DNA from: Planoprotostelium fungivorum
Lineage: Eukaryota; Evosea; Variosea; Cavosteliida; Cavosteliaceae
Direction of reading: 5' to 3'
NCBI GenBank assembly: GCA_003024175.1
Contig: MDYQ01000152.1
Coordinates: 1-64,000, forward strand
DNA: 64,000 nucleotides
Position 1 is the stretch's first letter. Each line of letters starts with the position of its first letter. The notes beneath the pieces are model-generated. The model was not told where the DNA came from, made no database searches, and saw only the letters and a program-made list of their open reading frames with translations. The translations under genes and the position numbers were made by a program. This document shows positions 45,151 to 56,644 of this stretch, piece by piece.

Positions 45151-46947
45151 ATGCAACAACACCTGCCTGACGATCTGTGGATTGACATATTCTCCTTCTT
45201 GCCTCTTGCCGATCTCTGTGCTCCTTGTTTCACTTCCACAACTCTCCGAGATGCTGTTTGCCATCTCATCCACTCTCGGCTGCCCTATCCCACCTACTGG
45301 TGGCGTCACAGAAAACAGCTGCCAGTACACAATATGGAGATTGCTGAGTGGTGGCTGTCGAACGTCAGAGAACCAACGAAACTCGAAGTCTTGGCCGCGG
45401 CAAGAATCGATCAGCTCGAGCTCATCGATCTTTTCGGCTGGGATGACACACATCTCTCCCTCGACATAAAAATCTGGCAAGACCTCGACTCCAATGTACA
45501 GTGTGGGACTGGGCAGATATATTGGGAGCAGCTATGGCCCAAGGAAGCAAGAGGATCATCACAGCCTGTCACAAGAGGGGCCATCTAATCCATCAGAACC
45601 GATCTTTGCTGCACATTCCGGTGGGAGAGAGGCCTCTCGATATGGTTCGATGGATATTTGAGCTGCCCGTGGAGGGTCTGCCCTCCGTAGATGATTTCTT
45701 CAACATAATGGATACAGCTCGAGTGTGCTTTGACTTGGCATCGAGTGGACAGAAGGATACAATCATGATGCTCAAGCAACAAGGGTTGATCCAACCCGGG
45801 ATGGACACTAGGATGTGATTGCAACGTTGCAATAGCGTCACTGAAGGTGATAGGTATCAGGGAGCAGGAGAGGCAGGAAGCATAGACATGATCAGATGGC
45901 TGGTGAGTGTACAACAGAGAAAGAGGTGACATAAGACAGGAGGACAACGAGATATCGCATTTTTCTCAGAATTTGTCTTTGGATAAATGTGTGGGCTCTA
46001 TGGATACATTTCGATGGGGCTTAGAGGTGAAGTATCAGCAACAGTTGTCAATTTTTCATTCCATCAGCACCTTCTTCAAATTCCGGAATGGCAATACAGA
46101 ATCTTATATGAAGCAATCCTTCGTTCTGGCTGTGCAGAGGTGGGTCATTAATGTCAAATTTTGTTCGGCAGTATACATGACTGAACGTTCAAGGTCATGG
46201 ATTATTGCTTCAACAAATTTGGTCTCCCTCCCAGTCGTGTATATTTAGAAATCACCCCTGATACAACATTCGAGGTAAATGAGATGTCTCACCAGCATAA
46301 CCCTCAACATGCAAGAACTTGAACAGTTGAAGATGATCAGGTATTACAGTCAGCCATCAATCACAAATATTTCACAAGAGACACTCGATTCCCATCTGGC
46401 CTCGATATAACGGTACATTACCTTCCCATCATTCAGTGGATGCACGAGAGACAAGTCTTACACCCTGATTTGTCAGTGAACGATGTTGCTACGGTCATTG
46501 AACTGTTTCAGTTGCTCATACGCGGTTATGGAGGATGGACTCGAGATTCTACAGTGGGCAAATAGCGTGGGGTATCTCATCAAAGATTCAGTGGTGGATG
46601 GGATGATGATATACGCATCAATCGAGTTGATCGAATGGTTGATGACGAGTGAGGTCATTGACCGTACGACATATTTATGTTTCACAGCGTACGACAAGAG
46701 TGACGAGCAAGTGTACAATGTGTTGGTGAACTGCGGAGTCGACTTGAACTTGGAGGCACTGGAATGGCTGCTGCAGAGAAGGTGGAAGAAGAGTGAAGCA
46801 GAAGTGCAGAAGTGGTTCGACAGAGAGATTGAGGACATAACGAAAGAATGGCTGGAGCATCTGTGGGAACATGGAACGGATGAATGGAGAGCACAGAAGC
46901 AAAAGAAAGGACTCTCTCCCCCTTCCAAAGAGGAGGAAGAGGAATAG
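45151..46947 (+). pseudogene. F-box/ankyrin-like family member C, single frameshift
   Basis: Same eight-exon layout as member B: F-box QQHLPDDLWIDIFSFLPLAD, then EIAEWWLSNVREPTKLEVLA. Relative to B, one base is missing in the stretch coding WDDTHLS(A)RH (near 45455), so the frame changes. The downstream half (WDWADILGAAMAQGSKRII...) continues in the other frame to TRM at the exon 1 donor. Exons 2-8 look whole, including VMDYCFNKFGLPPSRV, LEILQWANSVGYLIKD and EALEWLLQRRWKKSEAE, ending in a Glu-rich tail at 46947. With only one defect this may be a very young pseudogene or a sequencing error; if the error is technical, the gene codes for about 500 residues. The 5' flank is nearly identical to that of B. 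Confidence 0.7.
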
Positions 46948-47412
46948 AATCGGTGTAGGTTGTTCGAGTGTTTGATTAGCGTTCAGAAACCTGCCAAGCT
47001 GCTCTTACGCACAGATGCTCAACTACATGAGAGACCTGATGAGAGGAACTGAAGACCTCAGTATCTATGAAAAGATCGTCGTGCGATGTTTATTGTCGCT
47101 GTATTTCTCGTTTCTTCGCACATCACGTGCATAGACGACGGAAGGGTCTTGATTTCCGATCCATGGAATGGCGTTTTATGATTCCTACCCACAGATCTGT
47201 GTGCACCGTGCTTCACTTCTGAAGGCTTTATATAATTCCGATCAGGGATCGAGTTGAACATCATTTACTGCAAATGACCAAGAGAGGGCTTTCCGGTCTG
47301 ATCTCTTGCTTCTTTTGTTGGCTCTTCTCGTTGTAATGATGTTTTCGTGGAAGACAAGAATGTTCTGTTCCGGTTTCACTTTTTCGCGGTCGTGACAATT
47401 TCTCTGCACCCT
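46948..47412. other. Gap between members C and D
   Basis: About 465 bp. Near 47190 a short stretch, 'cacagatctgtgtgcaccgtgcttcacttctgaaggc', translates as TDLCAPCFTSEG, matching the F-box block DLCAPCFTS(K) of the family, then breaks off. It is either a tiny relic of another copy or part of D's upstream region. Nothing else is recognised. Confidence 0.5.
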
Positions 47413-49171
47413 ATGATGGAACTGCTAGACGATTTTTGGGCCGACATCCTCCCATTCTTCACCACCTCGGACCTATGTGTGCCCTGCTTCACATCTAAGG
47501 CCCTGCGTGATCTCGCCTGCAGAATCATCGACTCACGCGTTCCAAACGTCAGTTACTGGTGGTACCGTCAGAAGGTTCTTCCTGTCTACAATGTCGAGAT
47601 TGTGAGATGGTGGCTGCGTGCCATCAGAGAGCCGACCAACGGAGAATTGAAAGATGCCGCCACAAGAGACGATCTGGATGTCGTCGAAGTACTAGGCTGG
47701 AGCAGTAAGCACTGTTCACCTCGTCACCGCTATCTCCTCTCCCACAGCAATCAACGTTCTTGCTGGAACCAGAAATTCATCTTGAAATGGGCTCTCGTCA
47801 GCGGAAGCAAGAGAATCATCAACGTCTGTCACAAGCGAGGAGCTCACCTCATACCATCAGCCTGTCAATCTGATCACGTCTTCCAACACATCTATGCGGA
47901 GGGAAATTTGGAGCGTATCCAATGGATGTACGATGGGAAGCAAGTAGACGGTCTCCCCTCTATACCACGATCAGACATACCAAATCATCCTCACGTATAT
48001 TGGCCTCTGGCGAAGAAAGGACACACAGACGTCATCCTTTGGCTGAAAGAGAAGGGGGTCATAAATCCACAACAGGGCGCGAGGATGTGAGGTTGTGAGA
48101 GGAGATTGCAACTGAACGGAGGGAGGTACGAAGCGGCAGGAATGGCAGGACGCATGGACATGATCGAATGGCTGGTGAGAGGTACACGAGAGAGAGCTGA
48201 GCATAAGCAGGAGAACAATCAGATACCTTGTGATTTCACCGAACTCTGTTCCAGTCATTTCACGAGTTCATTCTCTACCTTCGATTGGATCAGAAAGGTG
48301 AGATCAGTGATGAAGGAGAGATCGACGCGGTTCATCTCTCGCAGCACGACGCCTTCGACAGCGGATTCCTGTACACTTCTGCTGTATGCAACGGTAGCGT
48401 TGAGGTACGATCAATGATGTTGGATGATATGGATGATAGTGATAGGTGATGAAATACTGCTTCCAAAATAGATATCTTCTACCTGAAGGGCATATGCAAG
48501 AACTTTGGCTCGATTGTGACAGATTCGAGGTGTTTATTGATTTACAATGATCTAACTCAATTGAACATCTGTAGGCATTGCAGCTTGCCATCGATCACAA
48601 GCTTCTCACGAAGGAGACCAAAATCGAATTGAGAATCGACAATAATCTCCCAACGATCAAATGGCTGTACGAGAGAGACATTCTTCAACCCGATTTATCC
48701 AAGTAGAATGATCACGATATCATTCGCTTAAGAGTGACAGCTGCACGCTCATCATCGGTCGTGACCTTCTGGACGTTTTGAAATGGACAGCTGACAGGGG
48801 AATTGAATCAGGAGATGATTTTCCGATGATCACACTTCAGATCACTCCCGACATCATCGAGTGGATGATCGAGAGTGAGATGATACGAATCATAATTCAT
48901 GTAACTATCTGCAGATGGAAGAATGACGGAAGATGCGATGTACGGGCGTCTGATGCGAAGTATGTTAAGAAATGACTGCACTGTGGAGGAAATGGAATGG
49001 ATGATACAGAGGAAGTGGAAGAAGAGCGAAAGAGAAGTACAGAGGTGGTTTAACAAAGAGGAGAATGAGATCACAAAAGAGTGGCTGAATCAACTGTGGG
49101 AATACGGAACAGATGAGGGAAAGGACAGAAGTGAAAGAAAGGAATTTCTCCCCAGTGTTGAGATGATATGA
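47413..49171 (+). CDS. F-box protein with ankyrin-like repeats, intact member D
   Basis: Eight exons with the family's junctions; exon 1 (47413-48086) is 674 nt, exactly the length in member B. F-box: MMELLDDFWADILPFFTTSD, LCVPCFTSKALRDLACR. Repeat-like helices: VEIVRWWLRAIREPTNGELK, LDVVEVLGWSSKHC, SKRIINVCHKRGAHL, LERIQWMYDGKQVDG, DVILWLKEKGVI, RMDMIEWL, TFDWIRK, VMKYCFQNRYLLPE, AIDHKLLTKETKIEL, LLDVLKWTADRGIE and MEWMIQRKWKKSEREVQRWF. All exons stay open, so the gene appears functional. It is more divergent than B and C are from each other, including a shorter exon 4 and an exon 7 acceptor shifted by two bases. The start at 47413 is chosen over the upstream GTG-type frame because F-box homology begins there. 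Confidence 0.85.
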
Positions 49172-49875
49172 CGACCCAGTGATAAATTGAGCACACCTCT
49201 TCACTACTCTATGACCGCGTCATGCTAAAACAGCATCTCTCTTTCATTTCTCTTCCTTCACATCTTATTATATCCGTCCTCTTTTCCACAGATGGAATCC
49301 CTCGGATCTCTCCCCTCCCTCTCGAACTACGTTTTATCAACTCACTCTTCCCTCACCTTCTTTGCAGCGATTAGGAGGAGCATGTCGTTGTAACCGTTCT
49401 TGATGTTGGCAGCAAATAAGTGGAACATCAATTGTGATTGTTGACTCAATTGAGTCCATCGATTGATCGACAGTCGATGTCGACCAATGGATCGCCTCAC
49501 CTTCTGTCGCTCATCATACACGAAGGTGGCGTTTTATCATACTTCGGCGTGTTTGAGTTGCACATTCGTTTCAATCGATCTTCAAAGACAAAGTGACCCA
49601 ATGTCGCGAGATCGGATGAGCCGATGATTCCTCTATTTATTATATATGTAGCAGAAAGAGGCTCACATCATTTGAGGTATCGGATACAATTTACATCGTT
49701 CGTCTGGCTTCAGATGCAACCCGTTCGTGAAGAATATTATCTGATTGATAATTCCAGAAGATTCTTCACCTCATGTCTTCTGATCTATCTGAAATGGTTA
49801 TCGATTTTTCCATTCCTATTTTTGTGCATTTACACACCACCGTCATCACAAACACACCACCAGCATTGATGGAAG
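49172..49875. other. Gap between members D and E
   Basis: About 700 bp. AT-richer than the genes; contains a frame running into exon 1 of member E (from 49624) that is probably untranslated leader. No domain, repeat or RNA gene is recognised. Confidence 0.5.
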
Positions 49876-51583
49876 ATGGCTCTGATACCACTCGACTTGT
49901 GGACTGACATCTTTTCCTATCTTTCACCCTCAGACCTCTGTGCGCCCTGCTTCACTTCGAAAACTCTGCAAGAGGCAGCCCGCCGTGTCATCGACTCCTC
50001 CATACTCGAGAGCAGCAATTGGTGGCGTCATTCAAAACGACTGCCCATCAATAGTACTGCTGTCGTGCAGTGGTGGACAGTTTGGGTCAGACAGCCGCTG
50101 AAGACAGAGGCGCTGGCAGCCGCACGCAGCGATGTTGTCCACATCATCGACCTCCTAGGCTGGGACGACAGCCAGCTGTCACCTCGTCACAAGCAGATCA
50201 CACGTCGACCGAAAGACAACCCAGCGTGGGACTGGAAAGACATACTGATCGAAGCCATCGTCGCAGGAAGCAAGAAGGTCATCACAGCTTGTTTGAATAG
50301 AAGAGAGGCGGCACCTTTACAAACCTCTACGATCTGCACGACATCCTTTTACAGAGCCAGTGAAGAGGGAAACTTGGAGATGATCCGATGGCTGTGCGAT
50401 GAGGATATCGAGGGTTTACCTTCAGTACCTTGGCCTCCAGAGTTGTATGTAGAAATGAGTGGATTGGCTTATCAATCAGCCAAGGGAGGACACGTGCACG
50501 TCATGGCTTGGATGAAGCACAGAGGTCATATCGATGACGAGATCGCCGGACAGATGTGAGCTGCGATGACAGACGATCAACGATTGAAGGAAGAAAGGTA
50601 CGAAGGAGCGGGGGCGGGTGGTCGTATGGATGTAATATCATGGCTGGTGAACACCTCAGATAAGATGAGAAAAAATGACGCAGATGCAGGAAGAGAATGA
50701 CATTCGTTGCACGCGACTCCTTCTCGGTGATTTCGTTCGTTCGTTTGATGTCTTCAATTGGGCCTTGAACGTGAGAGGAGAGAAGAAATAACATGCACTC
50801 ACGCGTGGATAGAAGGACATCGTGTGTGACCTGGGAGATTGTTACGTCAAGGCCCTCTATTTCAGCGGTTGTGCGGATGTGAGGTCGATCTCGAGAGACA
50901 AGATGTCTGATATGGACAGGTGATGATATGGTGTCACGATCCCAATCGAGGTCACCTCCCCGGACATCTAGCCAACTTAACCGTACACCACGATAATATA
51001 GAGGTACATACATGCGATCACTCATCGTAACATCCGCTACATACTGAACTCGACGTAGGCTTATCAACTGGCCATCGATCACGGTTATCTTTCACCCCAG
51101 ACGAACGTTTACATGGAAGTGGTCGGCAGACATTTTCCCCTCGTTCGTTGGCTTCACACGAAAGGAATTCGCATCCGAACACTGTGAGTGATCGAATTGG
51201 AATTCTCTGATGGAAGACAGATGCTCGTCTGCCATACGTGAAGACCGATTGGACATCTTGCAGTGGGCCATCGAAAACGATCATTCGTTCGATGGACGAT
51301 CGATCGATGATGCCATGACACACGCATCACCTGATCTGATCGAGTGGATGATACAGAGTGAGAGAGTCGAGTTTGTATGGAAGTGAAATTGATTTATACA
51401 GGAAACGGATCTTTCGAGAAGAGGTTATACGACCAAATCGATGTCGTGCGTAAGACCAATATACCCGTGTTAGAATGGCTTATGCAGAGGGAGTCGTCCG
51501 AGACCGAGACGGAAACTGAGATGGAACCACACGAACAGCAGAGGAGAGAAGATGGAGAAAGGAGTACAAAGAGAGGTGATTGA
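49876..51583 (+). CDS. F-box protein with ankyrin-like repeats, intact member E
   Basis: Eight exons; exon 1 is 49876-50555 (680 nt) ending at the family donor after GQM. F-box: MALIPLDLWTDIFSYLSPSD, LCAPCFTSKTLQEAARRV. Repeat-like segments: VVQWWTVWVRQPLKTEALAA, VHIIDLLGWDDSQLSPRH, SKKVITACLNRREAA, LEMIRWLCDEDIEGLPS, VHVMAWMKHRGHI, RMDVISWL, VFNWALN, VMIWCHDPNRGHL, AIDHGYLSPQTNVYM, LDILQWAIENDHSFD and VLEWLMQRES. The charged tail ends KRGD at 51583. All frames stay open across the junctions. The run RRVIDSSILESSNWWRH is shared exactly with member F, so E and F form one sub-branch. In E and F the C-terminal exon lacks the EVQKWFDRE helix of the B/C/D branch. Confidence 0.87.
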
Positions 51584-51797
51584 CTGAGAGGAAGAGGAGA
51601 GTGACGACTAATGAATGTAGGGCTTTCGTGCAGACATCTTTGATGTCGATCGAACATGTACAGTCGATGTGGCTTCACAACCGTGCATGAGGAGTCTATC
51701 TAATAAACGAGATGGTTTGAACGTTATCATGAGAGAATTATTATATCTGTCATCTGTGGTGGTTTTATCATTGACGACAGCAAGAACAACGTTCGAA

Positions 51798-53269
51798 CTA
51801 AGGTAAGAGAATGATCTTCCCCGTACTGCTCCTTCCCTCCAACAGACGATGTGCTTCAGCTCCCTCCTCCAACTTGAACCTGTCCCACTTCACGCGACAT
51901 ATCTAAAAATCGTACCTCTTCGCATCGGCCAGAGTCAAGCTCTTCTCTCTGATGCACTGGAAGAGGTAATCGCTCCTCTCTTGTCTGATCTTTCTAGAAG
52001 TTGTGACGTTCCACAGATCACCCCCAGTGAGGGTGAGAGATCGATCCATCAGGTAGCGTGGATCCACTGTGGAGGATGAGTGGAAAAAATCGCATTCGCA
52101 GGATCCAGTCACCGTGGGGAGGATCGCCGCCGGCCATACCGTAGAAGACCACGGTACCACCTGAGAGACGTTCATCCATCTACAACGAGCCATCGTTCAC
52201 CTGTCTTCGCGGCACCAAAAGAATCCATGAGAGTGCTCCCCACCGAATCGTACACCACGTCGATTCCCCCCTTCTTGATGTCAGATGTGGATACGTATAT
52301 TACCGTCTAAGTCACTTGAGAGGGGGAGATGCTTCGTACTCGATCGATCCAATCTTCACTGTACAGAAACACTTCGTGAGCTCCACACTCCAATGCTACC
52401 TATAGATCTTCAGACGAAAAGTTTTATTACATTTTAATCCTCCACACGGAGGATGTTGTGATGATGTCACGATGTGATATCTTACCTTCTTGTTCTCTTG
52501 GGATGATGTGAGGCCAATGGGGATACCTCCGAGGTGTCTGATGAGTTGGATGAGTATCTGTCCAACTCCTCTGCTCTACAATGAGCCATACGTACTCTTC
52601 GAGTACTCACCCTGCTGCGGCATGGACTAATGCGTAGCTGCCTTTACGTATGGAGAAACTGTCGTGAACGAGATAATGAGCGGTCAGTCCTGCCTCACGT
52701 CAAACTACAACGAGTCAATCCCCCTCACCTTGGAGGAGAACAGAAGCGGCGATGTCGCATGAGATGTCTTGGGGTAATCGTATGCACTTGTCCACGTGAA
52801 CAGCTGCGTACTCTGCATTCGAGAAGGGTGAATCTGCGAATGCGATGCGATCACCCACACGAACGTCCTTCACTTCTTCCCCGACCTGAGTCGAGGTCAG
52901 CCGTGTGAGATGATGTCTTGGGTTGATCACCTGCACGATCGTTCCTGCACCCTCGTATCCTAATATCCATGGAGAGCTGCCGCTCTGGTGATAGTTTCCC
53001 TTCCTTCGGTAGATGTCGGCGAAATTGAGGCCGATCGCTTCCATTTTCAATAGGATCTGGTATCGGGGAATCAGATGATTATGTGATTGATGAAGTCGAT
53101 GACGATATGAATGGAACCTGATCGACAGTGATCACGGGCATCGGATGATCCACGTATTCCAAAACTGAGGTGATGATCAGGAGAGTCCAATCACTGTCAA
53201 GAAATATGCCTCACCTTCCGGGCCACCGTGTGTCTGGTAGACAAGGGCCTTCATCGTTGTCTGTGCCAT
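51798..53269 (-). CDS. Quinone oxidoreductase-like (zeta-crystallin type MDR)
   Basis: NADPH-dependent reductase of quinones or similar carbonyls, medium-chain dehydrogenase/reductase family without catalytic zinc. The start MAQTTMKALVYQTHGGPE (53269) splices to VLEYVDHPMPVITVDQ, then ILLKMEAIGLNFADIYRRKG, PWILGYEGAGTIVQV and VGDRIAFADSPFSNAEYAAV. The nucleotide-binding loop reads YALVHAAAG|GVGQILIQLIRHLG across an intron, the AAGGVG motif of the family. GIDVVYDSVGSTLMDSF and the ending AHRLLEGRSSTGKIILLP (stop 51798) complete a normal family length of about 330 residues. GHE and the structural four-Cys zinc site of alcohol dehydrogenases are absent, as expected. Divergent from the PSTK gene, 238 bp apart. 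Confidence 0.9.
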
Positions 53270-53507
53270 CTGTTGTCTGATGATGTTGCGATCAACCGAA
53301 ATTGAACGTTGACGGAAGTCCACAACCTGCGTTGTAGATAGAGGACATTGAACTCGACAGACTCGCTCTGGCAGTGATTTCAGCGAGCTGTCCAGAGTTG
53401 CATTTGTCGATCAATTCCGTGTGTGCAGACGACAGAGACGATCCAACATGATCTACCGATTGGAACATCCTCTACAACGGCCACATCACCAGAACAAATT
53501 GCATCAG

Positions 53508-54649
53508 ATGACACAGAGGCCACCATGTTGCATCCTTCTCTTGTGTGGCTTGCCTGCGGCAGGAAAGACGAGTCTACTTGAGAAATTGAGAGAACATTCC
53601 CCTCCAAAGATTGCAGTCCAATGCATCAGCTACGACGATCTGATCGACTCGTCTCAAGTAAGGGGAAGATTAATCGAAGGTCCATTCAGACGTTTAGGGG
53701 GAAGATTGGAAGTTATACAGAAGAAAAGGACACGATTCGGTAATAGAGGCAGTAAATACCATCAAGTGAGAGTTCTGTGTATCGAATGTATCATAGACTG
53801 ATGCAAAAATAGAAGGGACGAAGAGAAGGTGTTAATAGTAGATGATAACCTGTATTATCGCAGCATGCGACACACTCTATACCTTCTCGCCCTCAACAGT
53901 AATCACTTCTACTCCTTCGTTTCATCTGATGAAGGCAGATGGCTGTGCATTCTGCATCATCTTTCTACATTGTGCGTTAGAGACGGCGGTGCAACGAAAC
54001 AGAGAGAGGATATCCAACAGAGTCCCGGACGAAGTGCGATCCCTTCATCTTCTCCCATTCAGAACATCACATCTTCGATCATCTTGTTGACATCGAAGAA
54101 GGTGATCGAACGAATGCATTCGAAGCTAGAGCCACCCGACGGCACGAAATACCCCTGGGAGTCCAATTCATTCACTCTCTCCACCCACTCAGGCTCATAC
54201 TCCCTCGCTCAGAGACAACCGTGCGCTCGCATCATCTGCACGATTACTGATGACGACGAACAGGATAGACATTGGAGACATATGGCTTCGAGTCTTTGAC
54301 TTTTGGTCGCAACCTCTTACGAGTAAGACGAGAGAGGAGAGACAAGAGGAGGAGAAGATGAGAGAGAAAGAGAGGGAGAGGACACTGAAAGACGAGGCAC
54401 ATCAATTAGACATCATGACGAGAAGAATCATCTCGGGTGAGTCTGATGATCGTCAAATGGCCACGTAATGATGAGTCGTACGATGTGGAGATGGTGATGA
54501 TGACAGAGACGTTGAAGGATGTAAAGAGTGACAAGAAGGAAGCAGCTCATACACTGAAGAAGCTGAGAGAAGATTATATGAGAGAGAAGAAGGAGGGAAA
54601 GAGTGCAGCTGACTTTCTGAACTTCTGTCGGTCGGTGATAGAGAAATAA
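53508..54649 (+). CDS. PSTK: L-seryl-tRNA(Sec) kinase
   Basis: Phosphorylates the serine on Ser-tRNA(Sec), the step before SepSecS makes selenocysteine. The product reads MTQRPPCCILLLCGLPAAGK: the P-loop is GLPAAGKT. It continues ISYDDLIDSSQ, then across an intron GEDWKLYRRKGHDSVIEAV (family W(K).(Y)R), then RDEEKVLIVDDNLYYRSMRH, the signature DDN.YYRSMR. GCAFCIIFLHCALETAVQRN (R-N pair) and KYPWESNSF follow. The C-terminal helical part is LDIMTRRIISG...KSAADFLNFCRSVIEK to the stop at 54649. The start at 53508 is preferred over upstream ATGs because homology begins there. At least five short introns. An archaeal-type PSTK clade is known, so the tRNA partner here is inferred from family membership. 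The gene implies that this organism makes selenocysteine. Confidence 0.88.
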
Positions 54650-55043
54650 AACATCTGCGAGAGATGGATTGCTCATCTACACAATCGATAGCATGACACG
54701 CATTACGCAGATGATGGAAGAGGCTTTCCTTTTCTTCGACATCTCTGTGGTGATATCATGACGGGTCGATCATGTCTCATGGACGGGTGCTTATCAAGGT
54801 GAGACTGAAGCAGAGTTTGTGCATGTAAATATCAACTGTATGATTAAAATAGATTCTGATACCCTGGCTCATCATGTTCCTCTCACTTGGTAAACAGATG
54901 ATCAAGGTGATGCTTCTCTATTGCTTCTAATGTAGAAGCTGTTGTGTTCGTCAATTGACCACGAGAAGAGATAGATCTTCAACTCTATCATTTATTTCAA
55001 AATCCTGTACTCTATGTGCGGTGTTTAGTGGGGGTGTCTCTGT
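54650..55043. other. Gap after PSTK
   Basis: About 390 bp between convergent genes. Likely holds both 3' untranslated regions. No gene, repeat or RNA is recognised. I could not see a convincing SECIS-like element, but this cannot be judged by eye. Confidence 0.45.
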
Positions 55044-55661
55044 TCAACACTTGATTCCCTTGTTCCTTCGTCGGTTTCGTACAAAGTTGAAGCAGTTCGA
55101 TGTCACCACACATCTGGCCTTCGTGCCATCTTGTGTCTCGTAATCCACGATGAAGCACAAAGAAGCCTTCGATTCCACTAGGCGGTGGCTGACTCGGATA
55201 GACATGGATGAAGTTCTCAGGTGTGGTGTCGCGATGATTGCCTCCTCCCCACACGGTCCCCTCATGAGTTGCTGCTCACGGGAGCACAGTGGTGTTCCTT
55301 TCTCGTCCAATAGAACCACGGAGATGTTGCAACTCGTGATCTTCCCCAATAATTCAGAATGCTGCCAACATATCAGTCAAGGTCTTTGTGATGATTGAAT
55401 GCTCACTGGCTTCAGCATGATGACTGGCTTCGGTGTGAGGAATCGATTCTCGTTGTCATAGGACTTCCTCTGTAGCGGCCGTAGTGGCTCGAGCAGCTCA
55501 AACTCCGTAGACAGGGCCATCAGTGGCAGGTAGGCAGGCACAGTCACTTCACATCTACTGACTACCTCCTTCTTTGGTTTGCGATGAACCTCCTCGCTCC
55601 ACATCTCCTCGACCCAATTATAGATTTCTTCGAAATCGAAGCTACTGAATTCGCAGTTCAT
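55044..55661 (-). CDS. Unknown protein, possible Ig-fold DNA-binding domain
   Basis: Two exons, 55661-55407 and 55361-55044, joined in phase (573 nt, 190 residues). The first is acidic and Trp-containing (FDFEEIYNWVEEMWSEEVHR). It then reads PVIMLKP|HSELLGKITSCNISVVLLDE, LMRGPCGEEAIIATPHLRTS, SIRVSHRLVESKASLCFIVD and CVVTSNCFNFVRNRRRNK. The alternation of strands, the S-H-R turn and the basic ending after TS.CF.(F)V recall immunoglobulin-fold transcription factor domains such as amoebozoan CudA-like proteins. This is resemblance of pattern only. No signal peptide; the basic C-terminus would suit a nuclear protein. Upstream exons may exist between 55662 and 55860. Confidence 0.55.
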
Positions 55662-55888
55662 GTTATGGTTCCTGTTGCTCGTTCTGTGTTCTTCAGAGTA
55701 TGCTGCTCGGTCTCCGTTCTTGTGCCGTCACACGTGACACAGCACATTGACAAAGGTGTAGCAGTACGAGCCCCCTTTAGCGAAAAGAGATGAAAAAAAC
55801 AGAACCTTTGCCGACGATAACCCTTCACGCATCCCTCTGTTACCGAGTTACACATCTTTTATTTCAGCCGATCTGTCATCCAATATCC

Positions 55889-55929
55889 TTCAGTACTTTG
55901 CGGCAGTTACGCTGCCGCAAAGTACTGAA
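55889..55929. repeat. Perfect hairpin, 18-bp arms
   Basis: Arms ttcagtactttgcggcag (55889-55906) and ctgccgcaaagtactgaa (55912-55929) are perfect inverse complements around the loop ttacg. A permuted copy of the same words, 'gcaaagtactgccgcaaa', occurs near 56111-56128. Position between genes and the repeated words suggest a small inverted-repeat element or a structured site; a terminator role is not expected for a eukaryotic gene of this kind. Confidence 0.8.
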
Positions 55930-56311
55930 CCAGACTCAATTTGGGTTTCTCACATTTTTCCGGCATAGACTCTCCGGTACTTCCGTCTGGCAGGTAGCAC
56001 CACAAGTCAAGACATAGCCGGGTAATATCCAACCAGGAAACCGAGCAACAGATAGATCGCCGTATTAATATAGAGTATCAAGTAACGGAGTGTACAATGT
56101 AATACGTATTGCAAAGTACTGCCGCAAAACTCGATCGGCGTAGGAGTCAGCGTGGTGAAGTTTGCGTCTGTCAATCTAGAAGCACCTGTGGAGCTACGAT
56201 CATAGGATAGGAATTGTTATGATCAATTACAAGACCAAAACATTGAGATCCAAATGATGTCATCTCAGATGAAGCCAGACAGGAATGTAGGACGAAAGTC
56301 TCTCGACTGCA

Positions 56312-56644
56312 TTACGAAAAGGATGGGAGGTCCTTCAAATGCTTCAAAGACATCCGTCGAGGAGGTGGAGAGGAAGAAGCCGTCTCAGTGCTGACAGGGC
56401 TAGACAGCTTATGGAGGACTTCTGCAACACCTCTGTCTCTCGATTCTTCCTCGTTCATCAGGTGAGGGAGAGTGCGTTGGGTGCTGAACGATTGACTGAA
56501 CGGGTTCGCATTTACATGAGATGTGTGAATAGTCGATTTGAATGGAAAAGAGGGATCGATGGTGGATGATTCGATTGTTGCTGCTGGCTGTATCGGATAT
56601 TTCTCGTAGAGTGTGCGATGATGTAGCGACGGAGCGGGTGGCAT
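56312..56644 (-). CDS. Small hypothetical protein
   Basis: An open frame of 110 codons, Ser/Pro-rich, MPPAPSLHHRTLYEKYPIQP...LHKLSSPVSTETASSSPPP, ending RMSLKHLKDLPSFS. Composition looks like coding, and upstream minus-strand sequence to 56853 (MEVIVSIINRTES...) may add an exon. No domain is recognised. The opposite strand at 56648-56860 also has an acidic open frame (LNNDDKVDLVDSVRLIIDTI), so strand assignment is uncertain. Confidence 0.3.
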   Translation of the reverse strand: MPPAPSLHHRTLYEKYPIQPAATIESSTIDPSFPFKSTIHTSHVNANPFSQSFSTQRTLPHLMNEEESRDRGVAEVLHKLSSPVSTETASSSPPPRRMSLKHLKDLPSFS

